A program made the translations under genes and the position numbers. Below the pieces are notes generated by a model. The model was not told the origin of the DNA, did not search any database, and worked only from the letters and a program-made list of their open reading frames with translations. A stretch of DNA of 64,000 nucleotides. It comes from Vesta saturnalis. Its lineage: Eukaryota > Arthropoda > Insecta > Coleoptera > Lampyridae. Below are positions 11,524-22,412 of this stretch, piece after piece. The DNA lies in the NCBI GenBank assembly GCA_036346205.1, contig JARFJB010002038.1, forward strand, positions 669,501 to 733,500, in the 5' to 3' direction. Positions within the stretch are counted from its first letter, which is position 1. Every line of letters starts with the position of its first letter.

Positions 11524-11529
11524 AATAAA
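11524..11529 (+). promoter_or_regulatory. Polyadenylation signal AATAAA of SHQ1
   Basis: A canonical AATAAA follows the SHQ1 stop codon by 16 bases and implies a very short 3' UTR. The next feature, the last base of a minus-strand exon, is only about 38 bases further on. Confidence 0.6.
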
Positions 11530-11566
11530 GTAGATATGTACTTAATTTTGATTTATATTTACTTAC

Positions 11567-12004
11567 CAACTGTGGTATAACGTACATAAGTTTCTTTGTT
11601 TTCTATCATAGCATCCACCGCCAATTTTTCACAATATTGTGCCGTAATTATTGCTATAGTAGGTTGTTTCGCATTTGCCATTGTTGGCATTTGTTTTACA
11701 ATGGTTACTTGTGTGTCCTGAGATTGCTGACGTGTGAAAGCTCCATGGTCCATTGCTTTCACTAACCCTCTTGTTTGTAATTGTGACATATGTTGAGCTA
11801 CTTCTTCTTCATCCCAATTATTACCTCTAAAATGTTTTATTAGTCCAAGGAATAAAAAATATCACTAAATTACTTTGATATATCTTTTATTGTGATCGGA
11901 TTTGGATAAGCTGATTCAATTAACTCTAATACCTTTTCTACGGAAAGTGGATGAATATAACCAAATGAATTTTCATCAGCCGACACTGAAAGAATAATAT
12001 TCAT
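11567..12004 (-). CDS. Two 5' exons of a winged-helix/nucleosidase-like protein
   Basis: Exon 1 runs 12004-11874 and exon 2 runs 11826-11567, with a 47-base GT-AG intron between them. Exon 1 starts at ATG 12004 and reads SADENSFGYIHPLSVEKV, then LIESAYPNPITIKDIS. Exon 2 begins NNWDEEEVAQHMSQLQ, then TRGLVKAMDHGAFTRQ, and reaches KQPTIAIITAQYCEKLAVDA before a GTAAGT donor at 11566. The first part looks like a winged-helix domain; the IAIITAQYCEKLAVDAM stretch resembles the first strand of the MTA/SAH-nucleosidase fold. I recognise this as a conserved animal protein of that two-part type but cannot name it securely. Later exons must lie left of 11567 and were not found; SHQ1 would then sit in its intron. 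Confidence 0.6.
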
Positions 12005-13717
12005 TGTTGCACTTGCTTATATCAATGTTGACTGATATATACTGTGCAAGAATTACCTACTAAACTACATTTAAGTTGCTACAAATAAAATATTAAACAA
12101 ACTAATTTGTGATGGTAGAAGTATAAAACATCCATCAAGTTAGTAAAATTATGGATTAAACATCAATTTAATAAGTTTTGTAATTTATAATAAATTAGTG
12201 CACTTATCAACTTACAAAACAAAATTTTAAACTGCATTAAATAATTATTATAAGTTTTGTTATGAACAAATAAGTTCAAAGCTAAATATGTAATTAATAA
12301 TAATTGTTATACTTGAAAAACCTACAAAGTCATATTTTTACATGCAAAAATATTTCTTTTGCACCTAATAATAGTTTTTATCAACTTTTACCATTATTAA
12401 TTTGGATGAATATTAATTTTTTTTTTCATTAAAAAGGTAATATTTGTTTATTTCAGCAATTAAATTCTCGGTTATTTATATTTTATGAGGGAGTACTACT
12501 ACTACTTAATGAAGACACACTCTTCTCATTCAATTCTACATGTAACAATATTAACATGTCGTAGAAGACTAGCATAACAAAATTTGGAAAGCAGAGGATT
12601 GTTAAAGTTGTGAAAAAATATGAATTGGATCAATTTCTGCAGTTCATGAGGTGTGATAGTTGTTTAAAGAAATTAGAAAAAAAGATCTACATCTAAATCG
12701 CCATTGAATATTTTATTGTTCCAAGAAGAACTACACGATCTTGACATGTAGTACAATTTCACTAAATTTTTAAAGTAACCAAACAGAATTAACATGCTAC
12801 ATAATGAAGATTTATGTCGGTCTTCCAAATGATTCGTAAATTACGAACACTGACAAAAAAATTTTAAATTTCAATAGACAATGTGTGGATCAGCTTTTAT
12901 CAAATTAAAAAGAGAAAGTTATTCTTACATATCTAGTTCAATCTGTAGTTTTTTCACCAAAAGTGAAATGCAAGTAAGCCCAAGTTAATGTTCTGCCATT
13001 ATATTTGCAATCAGTTGCTTTTTTAATTCTTTATTTGGTAGATATTTCAAATTACTTACGGATAATTGATTATATTTCATTAAAATAATCAATTCCATTC
13101 CATGGCACTAAATACAATAAAAGCTTTGATTACATATACTACGTGAATAACACATTGCTTTGAAAATTCATGCTCCAAAAAAGAGACAGTACGAAGTATG
13201 TACCAAATGTTTATGAAGAGAGTAACCTAGAGTTTTGGTAAACATACGCTTAACGCCATTAGTTTTGATAATTACAATTCAATTTAGTACAAACTTATGC
13301 TTATCTTGCACGAATTGGAACTCCGAATGTACTCTTTTGACATGATTGCACTATCCACATAGTACATATATAATCAAAGATTAAAGGCTTAAGTGTATAA
13401 AACCACTTTTAATGAAGGAAAAAATAAACCCCATTTCCAGCTGAAATGTATTTTCATCACAACATTCGAATTAGTCAGCCAAATGAGGCACATTCAGCTC
13501 TTTTTTCATGCTTAAATTTCAATACTGTTGATAAGTATCAGCTACCGACTATTGTTTTTCTACTAGAGAGAAAAAGTGACAAATGATCGATTCCTTCCAT
13601 TTTCTGTAACCCCATTATTTTCGAAGTTAGAATAAAATTATTTTAACATTATTCAGACACTTTAACAAATGCAGTTATTTTTTCTAGCCCTTTATATAAT
13701 TGCGCTACAACTCAAAG
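12005..13717. other. AT-rich intergenic stretch, no gene seen
   Basis: No ORF with recognisable content, no RNA gene and no terminal repeats were found. It presumably contains the promoter of the minus-strand gene starting at 12004. Confidence 0.6.
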
Positions 13718-13719
13718 TA

Positions 13720-15010
13720 CGAGGGCCGTTTTTTTTCAACCTCCGGTCGCTCAGAACGAACGCGCAATGGCCGGCAGGTGACTCATATACGTAGTACGTG
13801 ACGGCGCATCCCCTCTACACGCTATGTCACTGTCAAGTTCTTGCTGTCATTCGGTGCTGAGCTGTAGGCGCGCCTTGATTGACGCTCCCGCCAAGTATGA
13901 GTTGCGAAGTGTTATCCGTTTCTTGCAAGCAGAGGGGAATAGTGCAGTAGAAATCCATCGAAGAATGAGCCGAGTGTATGGAGTAAACTTTATGAGTGAT
14001 GGTGTTGTTCGTGAGTGGTGTAGAAAGTTTAAAGAAGGTCGAAGTGATGTGCATGATGAAGGGGGTCAAGGATGCAAATCTGTCGTCACAGACGACATTG
14101 TTCAAAGAGTTGACGAAGGGGTTAAAGAGAACCGTAGGTTTACAATAACTAAAATGTCAAAGAAATTTTCAGAAACGTCAAGATCTACCCTAAGCAATAT
14201 TGTCACTGAGCAGTTACACTACAAAAAAATTTGTGCTCGATGAGTACCCAAAATGTTGTCTGACGAACACAAAAAACGCCGAATGGCATCGGCTTTGTCG
14301 TTTCTAGGCCGATACAAGGTTGATGGGGAAGATTTTTTGAAATCCATTGTGACAGGTGACGAGACATGGATTAGGTATGACACACCAGAAACCAAGAAAC
14401 AGTCTCAACAGTGGATGCACACAAATTCACCAAACAAACCCAAAAAATTTAAACAACTGCAAGAATATGGCTACTGTTTTCTTGGATCAAAAAGGTGTAT
14501 TGCTTGTGGAGTTTATGATGCCAGGGACCACAATTACATCTTATTGTGAAACTTTGAATAGACTACGGAGAGCCATCCAAAACAAACGACGTGGGATGCT
14601 GTCTTCTGATGTTGTGCTCATCCATGACAATGCCCGTCCCCACAGTGCTAGGGTCACCCCAGAAGCTGCTGGAACAATTTCACTGGGATGTTTTTGATCA
14701 CCCGCCGTTTAGTCCCGACCTAGCGTCGAGTGACTTTCATCTCTTCCTGAAATGAAAAAGTGGCTTGGAGGGCAGCGGTTCCAAACTGATGTGGAACTCA
14801 AGGACGCCGTTACGGAGCATCTAAGGTGGTTGGCGGCGCCTTTTTATGAAGGGGTATTGGAAACCTAGTCCGTAGATACGATAAGTATCTTAATGGCGAC
14901 TATGTAGAAGAGTAACCTTAAGTGTACTTAACTTCTGTAAGTAAAATGATTTCTTATGATTCATTAGTCTTTTTTTATAGCCTATCGGAGCTTGAAAAAA
15001 ATGGCCCTCG
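13720..15010 (+). mobile_element. mariner transposon, complete ends
   Basis: This is a 1291-bp element flanked by TA (13718-13719 and 15011-15012). The left terminus is CGAGGGCCGTTTTTTTTCAA; the right, reversed, is CGAGGGCCATTTTTTTCAAG. Size, TA target and about 30-bp inverted ends are all typical of mariner. It contains one transposase pseudogene in the plus orientation. Confidence 0.93.
13824..14750 (+). pseudogene. mariner transposase with frameshifts
   Basis: The first block (to 14243) holds the helix-turn-helix region: YELRSVIRFLQAEGNSAVEI, VREWCRKFKEGRSDVHDE and STLSNIV. After a stop at 14241 the frame resumes in WVPKMLSDEHKKRRM (about 14243-14290). The first catalytic Asp is in VTGDETW near 14355. 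A frame change near 14460 leads to VLIHDNARPHSA (second Asp, near 14620). Another leads to SPDLASSDFHLF (third Asp, near 14730), so the DD34D triad is present but in different frames. An active protein would be about 345 residues. Confidence 0.9.
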
Positions 15011-15012
15011 TA

Positions 15013-15735
15013 TATGTTTTGTAATAGAAAGTAGAGTTGGCCGTGCCTGAAATATAGCGGTTCAGTGAAGTAGGCAAAACTTTATAAGCAGGATTGTCCT
15101 TAACCCTACCTTGGTATAATTTTGCTTCGCCCTGCTTTTTATTCCGCCTCCCAAACACTATCCCTCACCGAGGTATCATTTTTCAATTTTTGTAGCTGGT
15201 TTCCTTCTCAGCAACAGATGTGAAGCATGATCGTTCATACCCTATTATGTTGCCGCGCGTACTTTCTTACTCCGCCTTAGAAACGCCGCTCCCTTAACGA
15301 GATTTAAATTTTTCATTTTTTGGTTTTTTATTTTAGTTGGATAACTGACCTCATATAGATGTTTCCGAGTATTGGGTATTTTACACCAAACAATTATTTC
15401 AGATTCTACACGAGCAGTAACTTGGTTATTTGAAAACTTTACTGCCTTGTGCATACAGTTACTACTCACCTTGTACGTTTTTGTGTTTGTCAAAAATGTT
15501 TTGTATATTACCGAATATGCCTTGTGTGAATCACCAGTGGTACAGTAATCGAAATAAGAATTTCTGTGTAGCGCTGGTCCAGTTATCTGCATTTTTTTGC
15601 AACACCATTTAAAGTGACTTACTTATTATTACACAGCATCCAGGTAAAATCCAGAAAAAATCAGCGACTCATAGTTATTATGTAATGATAAGGCCAAACT
15701 GCACGTCTGTTTTGAACCTTAGATTTAAAAACAAG
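15013..15735. other. No gene recognised
   Basis: ORFs on both strands (for example 15592-15245, minus) have no recognisable domain. Two stretches, 15120-15200 and 15255-15335, look like diverged relatives (GCC-rich word followed by TTTTTCA...TTTTTG), suggesting an old local duplication. Confidence 0.4.
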
Positions 15736-15739
15736 ATTC

Positions 15740-15965
15740 AAGACGCTGGACCAAGATGTTTAATTCAGGCAAAAGAGCCTAAGCCAAATAGTTATACGTA
15801 AACAAGATAGCGTCAAGCCAAAACGGCACACAAAAGAAGACGGCGAAAAGCAAAAGACGCGGAGATGGCGGTATGCCAAACGTAAATAAGTTGGCAGAAA
15901 TTAAAAACGGTATGCAAAAGGAAACAAGATGACGGAAAGTAAAAGGCACACGGGAACAACATGGT
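15740..15965 (+). repeat. Degenerate tandem repeat, unit about 30-35 bp
   Basis: Successive units share the pattern AACAAGATGGCG, then AAAAGCAAAA, then ACGGCACGC. Instances begin near 15799, 15836, 15865, 15895 and 15922, and the array ends with AACAACATGGTGG at 15955. Units are purine-rich on the plus strand and have diverged by substitutions and small indels. The array abuts the 3' end of the LINE at 15966. Confidence 0.6.
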
Positions 15966-16101
15966 GGATTTTTTTACGAGTAGTATTCCTGAACAGGTTA
16001 AGATTGGTCTAACGTGCTAAAGCACTCATGAACACTGGGATGGGGTTAGGGATATTGTTAGGCTGCCGAGAAATGTTTATGAACGTCTACCTTAAATTTA
16101 C

Positions 16102-18403
16102 TTAAAGTTTGGAGGAAATGGGTAGAGCATTCCACAATTTGGTGACCGTGTGGAAACATGTAGATTGCGCCCGTTTAGTGTGACAAGATGAAATTTTGAG
16201 TGCGTAATTATGGCGTGAATGGGCAAACCTAGTGTTCCTAGCGAAGATGACCTGCGAAGGTATTAAGGAGTGTGTTTCGAAGGCACACTTGTCGTAATAG
16301 CAATAGAACAAGGAAAGAACCGAAACTATTCTTCTATGCTCAAGAGACTGTAGGTCAGAAGTAGGAGATGGGATAGCTCTTTTTTGGATGCGGTTTACCA
16401 TATCAAGGGCGTAATGGGGAGCACTCACCCAGAGGTGGGAATTGTATTCCAGATGAGGTCGAATTTGAGGCTTATACAGTAAAAAGAGTTGTGATGTGAA
16501 GTACTGTTTAGATCTGTATAGAAAGCACAGTTTATGGACAGCTGCTTTGCTGGCCGACAAAAGGTGGTCGACCCATGAAAGGTTCGATAATACGGACATC
16601 CCTAACATAGAAATAGAGTTTGAAAACTTGAGATCTAAGCCATTCATATTAACAGCAGGAAATGATAGGTCTTTCTTGACGGACACTGGGTTTTGTCGGC
16701 GTTGAACGTGAGTAGATTATTCCTTCCCCATTCAAGGACACGTTCTAAGTCTCTGTTGATTGAGGCTACCATTTTCACCTTTACGTCCTGTCTAGACTTA
16801 TTGTTGTGGGAAAACTGAGAAGAGTGCTGTCATCCGCAAAGTAATGGATCGGGTTAGCTGTTGAGGAAATGAGGTCATTTATGTATAGCAGAAAAAGTGT
16901 GGGAGCTATCACTAATCCTTGGGTTAATCCCGCGTTCATAGCATCTTCTTTCGAAAAGAAGCCATCGACGACAACACGTATACGTCTTTTTTCAAGAAAG
17001 CTGGTTATCCAATTGATGAGCGTATGGGATAAGCCGAACGAGGTGAGCTTGGCAAGTAGGCACTTTTGTCAAACCTGGTCAAAAGCCTTTGAAATATCTA
17101 AAGCCAGCTTCTTTCGAAAAGAAGCCATCGACGACATACGTATACGTCGTTTGTTAAGAAAGCTGGTTATCCAATTGAGCGTATCGGATAAGCCGAACGA
17201 GGTGAGCTTAGCAAGTAGGCACTTGTGCCAAACCTGATCAAAAGCCTTTGAAATATCTAAAGCTACTAAGACTGTTTCACCGGACCGTTCTAATGTGTTA
17301 TTCCAAAATTGGGCGACATGAAAGAAGGTCATCCGTTGAACGACTGTCTGAACCCACACTGGTGGTCACTGAGGAGTTTATGGGACTCGACGAAACAAAT
17401 AAGTGGATGGCTTTTTGCATGATTTTCTATAGAATGGCAGTAATTGGTCGATAGTTTTATGATCGGTTTCATCAACCTTTGTAGGAATAGGTTGGACATT
17501 TGTCAATTTACACGATAGGGGAAACGCTCCAGATGACATGGAGATCGAAAAGAGTTTCGTCAATACAGGTACTAGCTCGGGGGAGCATTTTTAAGGACGA
17601 TAGCTGGAATACCGTCAGGGCTGGTCGTCTTGTTTGAGTCAAGTTTATTGATCATTGATTCTAGGGGTTTGCATCGAAAGTGGATTGGTTTTTTGAAACC
17701 AATCCACGTATGGGGTAGATTTGGGCGACGGCACAATTTTACCAGAATCACTGACACATGAATTTGATGCAAAGTAATCGACAAAGAGGTTGGCTTTGTC
17801 AGCAGAATCATCTACTCCAGCTCCGTCAAGAGACGTCATGTGAGGAAAGGAAGATGTACTCAAGTTTTTTTCTGATGGCTTTAGCTAATGACCAACATTT
17901 ACCCAAAGGATATGAGACTAATTCTTTGCATTTGCGTTCTTCAAACATCTCTTTCGCCTTGTGATGCTTTTACAACTATTTCTTGCGGCAATATAGTCGG
18001 CGTGATTCTCGACAGATATGTTTGATTTCCATTTGGTATAGAGTTTATGCTTTTGCGCTAATGCATCAACGCAAGCCCTATTGGACCATGGTTGGGAATG
18101 GGATGACCTACGCGATTGTGTTTTTTGAGAATGCCATAGCCATTAAGTTAACTTCAGTTATTGAAAGAGTAATGATTGAAGAGGAGGGCCATTTAAATCA
18201 ATACTCACGCCAGGGAAGGTTGCAAAAAAATTTTGCAGTTCGCTCCAGCTAGCTGATTTAAAACACCATATAGTTCTATCTGTTTTTCGAATAACAGTGG
18301 GATTTGGTACAGAGGAAGTTATCTCGATTAGGTAGAGAAGCGTTTTTACGAACAATCGTAATGAGGGAAGAAACGTGGGTTCAGGTTGTGAACGTCGAGA
18401 CAA
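16102..18403 (-). pseudogene. LINE ORF2 remnants: reverse transcriptase and C-terminal domain
   Basis: The 18403-18158 block reads IRKTDRTIWCFKSASWSELQ, a typical linker after the endonuclease. The 17811-17572 block contains LDSNKTTSPDGIPAIVLKN, the RT entry motif (xKSxGPDGIPxxxLK). The 17563-17378 block has PLSCKLTNVQPIPTK (the SWKxAxVxPIPKK motif). The 17359-17069 block has VALDISKAFDQVWHKCLLAK, the palm motif A with its catalytic Asp. The 16686-16102 block has FLYRSKQYFTSQLFLLYKPQ, IRPHLEYNSHLW and a C-terminal LWNALP, the usual end of this LINE class. The YxDD block is not intact. Confidence 0.8.
16945..17264. repeat. Tandem duplication of about 160 bp within the LINE RT domain
   Basis: Unit 1 is 16945-17107 and unit 2 is 17108 to about 17264. 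Both begin CTTCTTTCGAAAAGAAGCC and both end AAAGCCTTTGAAATATCTAA. They differ by a handful of substitutions and small indels. On the minus strand each unit encodes the motif-A segment ending ALDISKAFDQVWH, so the palm motif appears twice in succession. Confidence 0.9.
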
Positions 18404-18429
18404 AATTGTAATCGAAGCAACGGAAGCAT

Positions 18430-18776
18430 ACGAACTAGCCTAAAAAAACTAAAGGAGTTTAAACAAACTTTGTCCAACAACTACGGTGAGCAATACAAAA
18501 CAACAAGAGAGGCATGTCGACACCAGGAATTGTCTTGCTTCATGACAATGCACGACCTCATATGCGGCCCGGACTTGACTCCAAGCGACTTCCATTTATT
18601 CACCAAGATGAAAGTATGGTTGGTGACACAGCGATTCAACACTAACCAGAAATTGAAAACCAGTGCGACAAAGTGACGACTACGTTGAGAAACGGTTCTG
18701 TGTATAATAAAACTTTTCTTATTTTTTGTATTTGTGTTTGCCAGCCTACCGGAATTTGAAAAAAAAATAGCCCTTG
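18430..18776 (+). mobile_element. mariner relic, 3' part only
   Basis: The fragment reads GIVLLHDNARPH (second catalytic Asp region, near 18525-18560), then jumps to DLTPSDFHLFTKMKVWL (third Asp region, near 18570-18620), with about 25 codons deleted between. The right terminus, reversed, is CAAGGGCTATTTTTTTTTCA and is followed by TA (18777-18778). It is related to, but distinct from, the mariner at 13720. Confidence 0.8.
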
Positions 18777-19039
18777 TATATAAATCGAATTTTGCTAGAG
18801 ACCAGCTTGTTCGCCAGGTTAAATGCTTTAAATTATATCTGAAGTTAACCACAGCCATTGGTGTATATTATTGTTAACAATATAGAGGAAGTGCAGTGAA
18901 ATGAATAGGTGCCTATCAGAAACAGTCCTGGTATTGCAAAATAGAGGAGTTTAGCCAGTCATTGCCAACTGTACAACAGCGAAAAACCTCAATCACTGGA
19001 AACACGTTTTCTTTCCAAAATATCGGTGCCAAATGATTC

Positions 19040-19409
19040 GTTTTTGATTTATGCATATTCAGAAATGTCCCGGCCATTCAAATCTCAAGTAATTCGGAAA
19101 AATTTGGTACAAAATAATTTTAAGGTTATTTCAGTTGTTATGATGGTTACCTGATACGTATTTGTCAAATTTTCGTGATGTTATGTGGTTAAATATTGAC
19201 GTACGATAAGTTTATCGTCATTTGTCATGGTATCTATGGTCATTGTGTGTCATACTACTGATGTTACAAATTGTTATAAATATTATATTATTCTATAAGT
19301 TCTAAAAGTGGTTTTGTATGATTAATGTTGTGACGTTTTTACGATTAATTTGGAAGTTTTGAAAAAGTAGGTATCGTAAATCAAAATATTTTTTATTTCT
19401 GATCAGTTT
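19040..19409 (+). repeat. Left terminal inverted repeat of the ISL2EU-like element
   Basis: It pairs with 24720-25070. Shared blocks include AAGTAATTCGGAAAAATTTGG, ATATTGACGTACGATAAG-like and TAAATCAAAATATTTTTTAT. The inner limit is at GATCAGTTT (19409). Confidence 0.85.
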
Positions 19410-20149
19410 AAGCATTTTCCCCAAGTTACTTCTTTTATTTTCCCACCAATTTCATTCATTACTTCATAAAAGCAATTTATGTTTATTTGAATAATTTCTG
19501 CATTTATTGATATGATATTTCAGTAATTTTTTTTGTCACAAATTTTATTTTGATTCAATGGGTCTCCCTCGATTCATGAATTCAACAATGGTTGGAGTGT
19601 AGGAGTTATAAGAGAAATGGGACAAAGGAAGAGCTCATTACTAGGTAGTACTATTTTAACCTGAAATATCTCTATTAATGTATATATAATATATAAAATC
19701 TTGCATAATCAAGTTCCTGGATATTTTAACCCTGAACATGTCGATTGTTGAAACAACAAATTGCACAGAATACAATGTTTTATAAGGAATCTTTGGTAAC
19801 CTGAACCTAATGTAGCATATTTTTCATTTTTCCTACCCATCGAGAATATTTCTTCGGCTTATTGCAAGAAGTCACTAATCGGAAAAAGTCACTAACTGCA
19901 GTTAATATCATATTTGAACTTGTCGTGTTCTTTTACCTTATTTCAAGAAATCATCAGTTCTCTAGTTTATTCATTTTGACGTTATGCTCTTATGTATAAA
20001 ATCATTAACGGCATTGACGCTGCGATGTGTTTTGTTTTCTTTCATCATTTCTCGCAAGTATCACCTATTACAATTAATGACTTCTTGCAATAAGCCAACG
20101 ATTTGTTTTTGTTGCATTCATGAAAAATATTTTTTTGTATACTTTCAGA

Positions 20150-21256
20150 GTGCAGTTATTGAGGGCACTTGCGAGTGTAAGCAGTCAGCAATGGGCAAAT
20201 GTAGTCATGTAACTGCACTGTTAATATTTATATGGGAATATGTGGAACAATATGGATCTTCAAGTATCCTGTACTAGTCGTCCAAGGCAGTGAGGGTTAG
20301 GATCTAAAAAGCGCAATTCTAAACCTATTGTATCAGCAGAATATCCTATTTAGAGATACAGACCTATAACGAGAGCAGCATTTGATCCAAGACCTACAGG
20401 ATATACAAGGGATGTCAATATTAATAATTTCATTGGAAATCTGCAGAGGGCGGGAGATGATTCCATGTTTCAGTCTGTTTTGAAATCCGAATATGCAGAC
20501 TTTGAATATTCTGGTGACGAAATTGCTATGTTTAAAATTCTAACCGACCAATATCTGGAAAACGGAAAATTTTTCAAATTTTCAAAGGTCTATTATATTT
20601 CAAGTTCCTGGCACGTCACCACAAGGAACTGCCGAATGGCTAAAATGGAGAACACATTTTATCACGTCATCCAACGTAAAATTAGTAGTGACTCAATTAA
20701 AATCTCCAAGTGCGCAAAGGAAAATTGTGGCTAGATAATCCAACATTTAAAACAGTAGCTATGCGTTATGGAAGTGAAAATGAGCCAAAGGCAAGAAAGC
20801 AATACACAACTGCATTTATACAACAAAATCAAAAAATGATGGAGGTTGGACTTATAGTGAATAAAAAGTATTCACATTTGGCAACAAGAGTAGATGGTGT
20901 TATAATGGATGGTGATAATGTTAAACCTATCATTGAAATCAAATGTCCAAAAATTTTAGAAAACTGTACAAATATATCATAATTTGATACCTTTTTAACA
21001 AAGTCGCAATTGAGTACCCAATTTTTTTTATCAAATAATCACTTCTTTGATGATCCTTGAAGTAGAGACCTGCGATCTTATAGTGTGGTCTCTCAAAAGT
21101 TTGCTTGTTTTTCCAATTCATAAAAGAAATTATTTAAATATGATAGATGAGGTAAAGAATAAAACACACTATTTTTACTGCAACATTTATGTTCCACAAA
21201 TGTTTACAATGAGAACAGTCAGAGGTCTCAATCCAATAATTCTCAATTCTATATAA
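20150..21256 (+). pseudogene. SWIM zinc finger plus YqaJ-type nuclease gene
   Basis: The 5' part (20150-20240) reads CECKQSAMGKCSHVTALL, a SWIM-type CxCxnCxH finger. After a stop-containing stretch comes AAFDPRPTGYTRDVN and, from 20465, a linker. The YqaJ exonuclease region starts near 20600 (VPGTSPQGTAEWLKWR, ITSSN) and continues in AMRYGSENEPKARKQY (20760-20807), ATRVDGVIMDG (about 20885-20920) and IIEIKCP (about 20935-20955). These match the ExxA, DG and ExK catalytic signature of the lambda-exonuclease/YqaJ fold. Frame changes occur near 20590 and 20730. The nuclease is presumed to assist transposition. The 3' piece to 21256 (NKTHYFYCNIYVPQM) fits the usual HxYYxQxQ segment after the ExK motif. 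Confidence 0.75.
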
Positions 21257-21267
21257 ATTATCATGTA

Positions 21268-21516
21268 CTGGGTGGCCCAATAAGAATGGCTGTCGGCTGT
21301 ATCTCGATAACTATAAACAATATGGAAAAAATTTCGGATACTAATTTTTATGGATTACTAAAACGTTTTGAATTCTACAGGGGCGTCCATAAAGACCTCA
21401 ACGAGAGCTCAATTTTTTAATATGTTCTATATTTATGCCATTTTTAAAATTAATAAAAAAATACGTTTACTATAACTTTTGATACGGTTGACGGCCATTC
21501 TCCTTAGGCCACTCGG
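21268..21516. mobile_element. TA-flanked MITE, 249 bp
   Basis: The left end is CTGGGTGGCCCAATAAGAAT after TA (21266-21267). The right end, reversed, is CCGAGTGGCCTAAGGAGAAT before TA (21517-21518). The inverted ends extend about 35 bp (GGCTGTCGGC against GGCCGTCAACC). It is non-coding and sits between the two genes of the ISL2EU-like element. Confidence 0.8.
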
Positions 21517-21708
21517 TACATTTTCCTTATTAAAATTAAATATGTTTTGTCAAACCCTGTATTTTTTTATTTTGCTGATGAATTAAAATTTATTGCTTAA
21601 TTGGTATTATTTAAATTTTATACCCCACCAGAAATGTTCACGAAAGGTTTGCCACAATGAATAAAATTATCCATGAAATGGAAATATGTATTTGTTTTGG
21701 TAGGCAGA

Positions 21709-21802
21709 AAAGCACAAGATTTAATTCCACGGCTGGTGTTTCATAGCCGAGGCTAGGAAACCAGTCAAGGCATTAAATCTTGTGCTTTTCTGCCTAGTGA
21801 AA
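21709..21802. repeat. Imperfect hairpin, about 94 bp
   Basis: The left arm GGCAGAAAAGCACAAGATTT is matched by AAATCTTGTGCTTTTCTGCC on the right; an inner pair (GGCTGGTGTTTC and GGAAACCAG) surrounds a small palindromic core AGCCGAGGCT. No ORF is present. Confidence 0.8.
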
Positions 21803-22225
21803 CAAATAACAAACAACCTAGTTCATGACAATGTTATTCTTGATAAAGTTTTGCTGATCCTAAAAAACCAATAAACATCACATGACACAATACATAATTG
21901 TCTTCAAAGCATTTGCAACATTAAGGTCACTCCAGTGAATTTTGTGGCCCTAAACTCGTTCATGTTTTAAAGGCTTGATTACACGTTAGTGTCATAATAT
22001 ACTATTTTCTCCTCTTGTGAACCCTATCTGTGGACACACTGTATAACAAAAGAAATAAATGATTTCCTCATTTAACTAAAGTCTTCAAAATTAACCAAAA
22101 AACATACAACATTGAATATACTCGACACATGGTACATTTTTATAATTTTATCACCACATGTCGACTGTCACATGATTTTAACGAATAAAATAGTTTACTG
22201 TCAAAGTGACAAATTGTTTAAAATT

Positions 22226-22412
22226 GTAGACTTTAAAAAAATATATTTTCTATTAACGTTTATTATATTCTCTTACCAAATATAACATGTGTTATGATTA
22301 ATAATCGATGATACCACACATTAAAACCTTTAGAAAATTGTAGACTTTATTCTCTTACCAAATATAACATGTGTTATGAATAATAATACCACTCGTTAAA
22401 ACTTCCAGAAAA
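22226..22412. repeat. Two tandem copies of an about 80-100 bp unit
   Basis: Both copies run TTGTAGACTTT, CTCTTACCAAATATAACATG, TGTTATGA, then TTAAAAC and AGAAAAT. The first copy carries extra bases after GACTTT and in the middle (TAATCGATGATA). The array is followed by the hairpin GAAAATTGAACCAGTGC...GCACTCGTTCAATTTTC at 22405-22442. Confidence 0.7.

Larger units (their letters stand above)
15966..18425 (-). mobile_element. Non-LTR retrotransposon (jockey/CR1-like), 5'-truncated
   Basis: Minus-strand coding fragments follow the order of a LINE ORF2: the end of the endonuclease/linker (18403-17900), the RT fingers (17863-17378), RT palm (17359-16946) and the C-terminal domain (16686-16102). 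The 3' end is at about 15966, shared with the short copy at 9717. Many frame changes and stops are present. A mariner tail lies just upstream of its 5' side. Confidence 0.85.

Noticed and set aside
16869..17237. Plus-strand ORF with an internal peptide repeat
   Set aside because: The repeat comes from the tandem duplication of the LINE RT segment read in antisense.
20150..20982. YqaJ nuclease considered as phage or prophage sequence
   Set aside because: It lies between eukaryotic transposon terminal repeats next to a THAP-DDE transposase, with no other phage genes.
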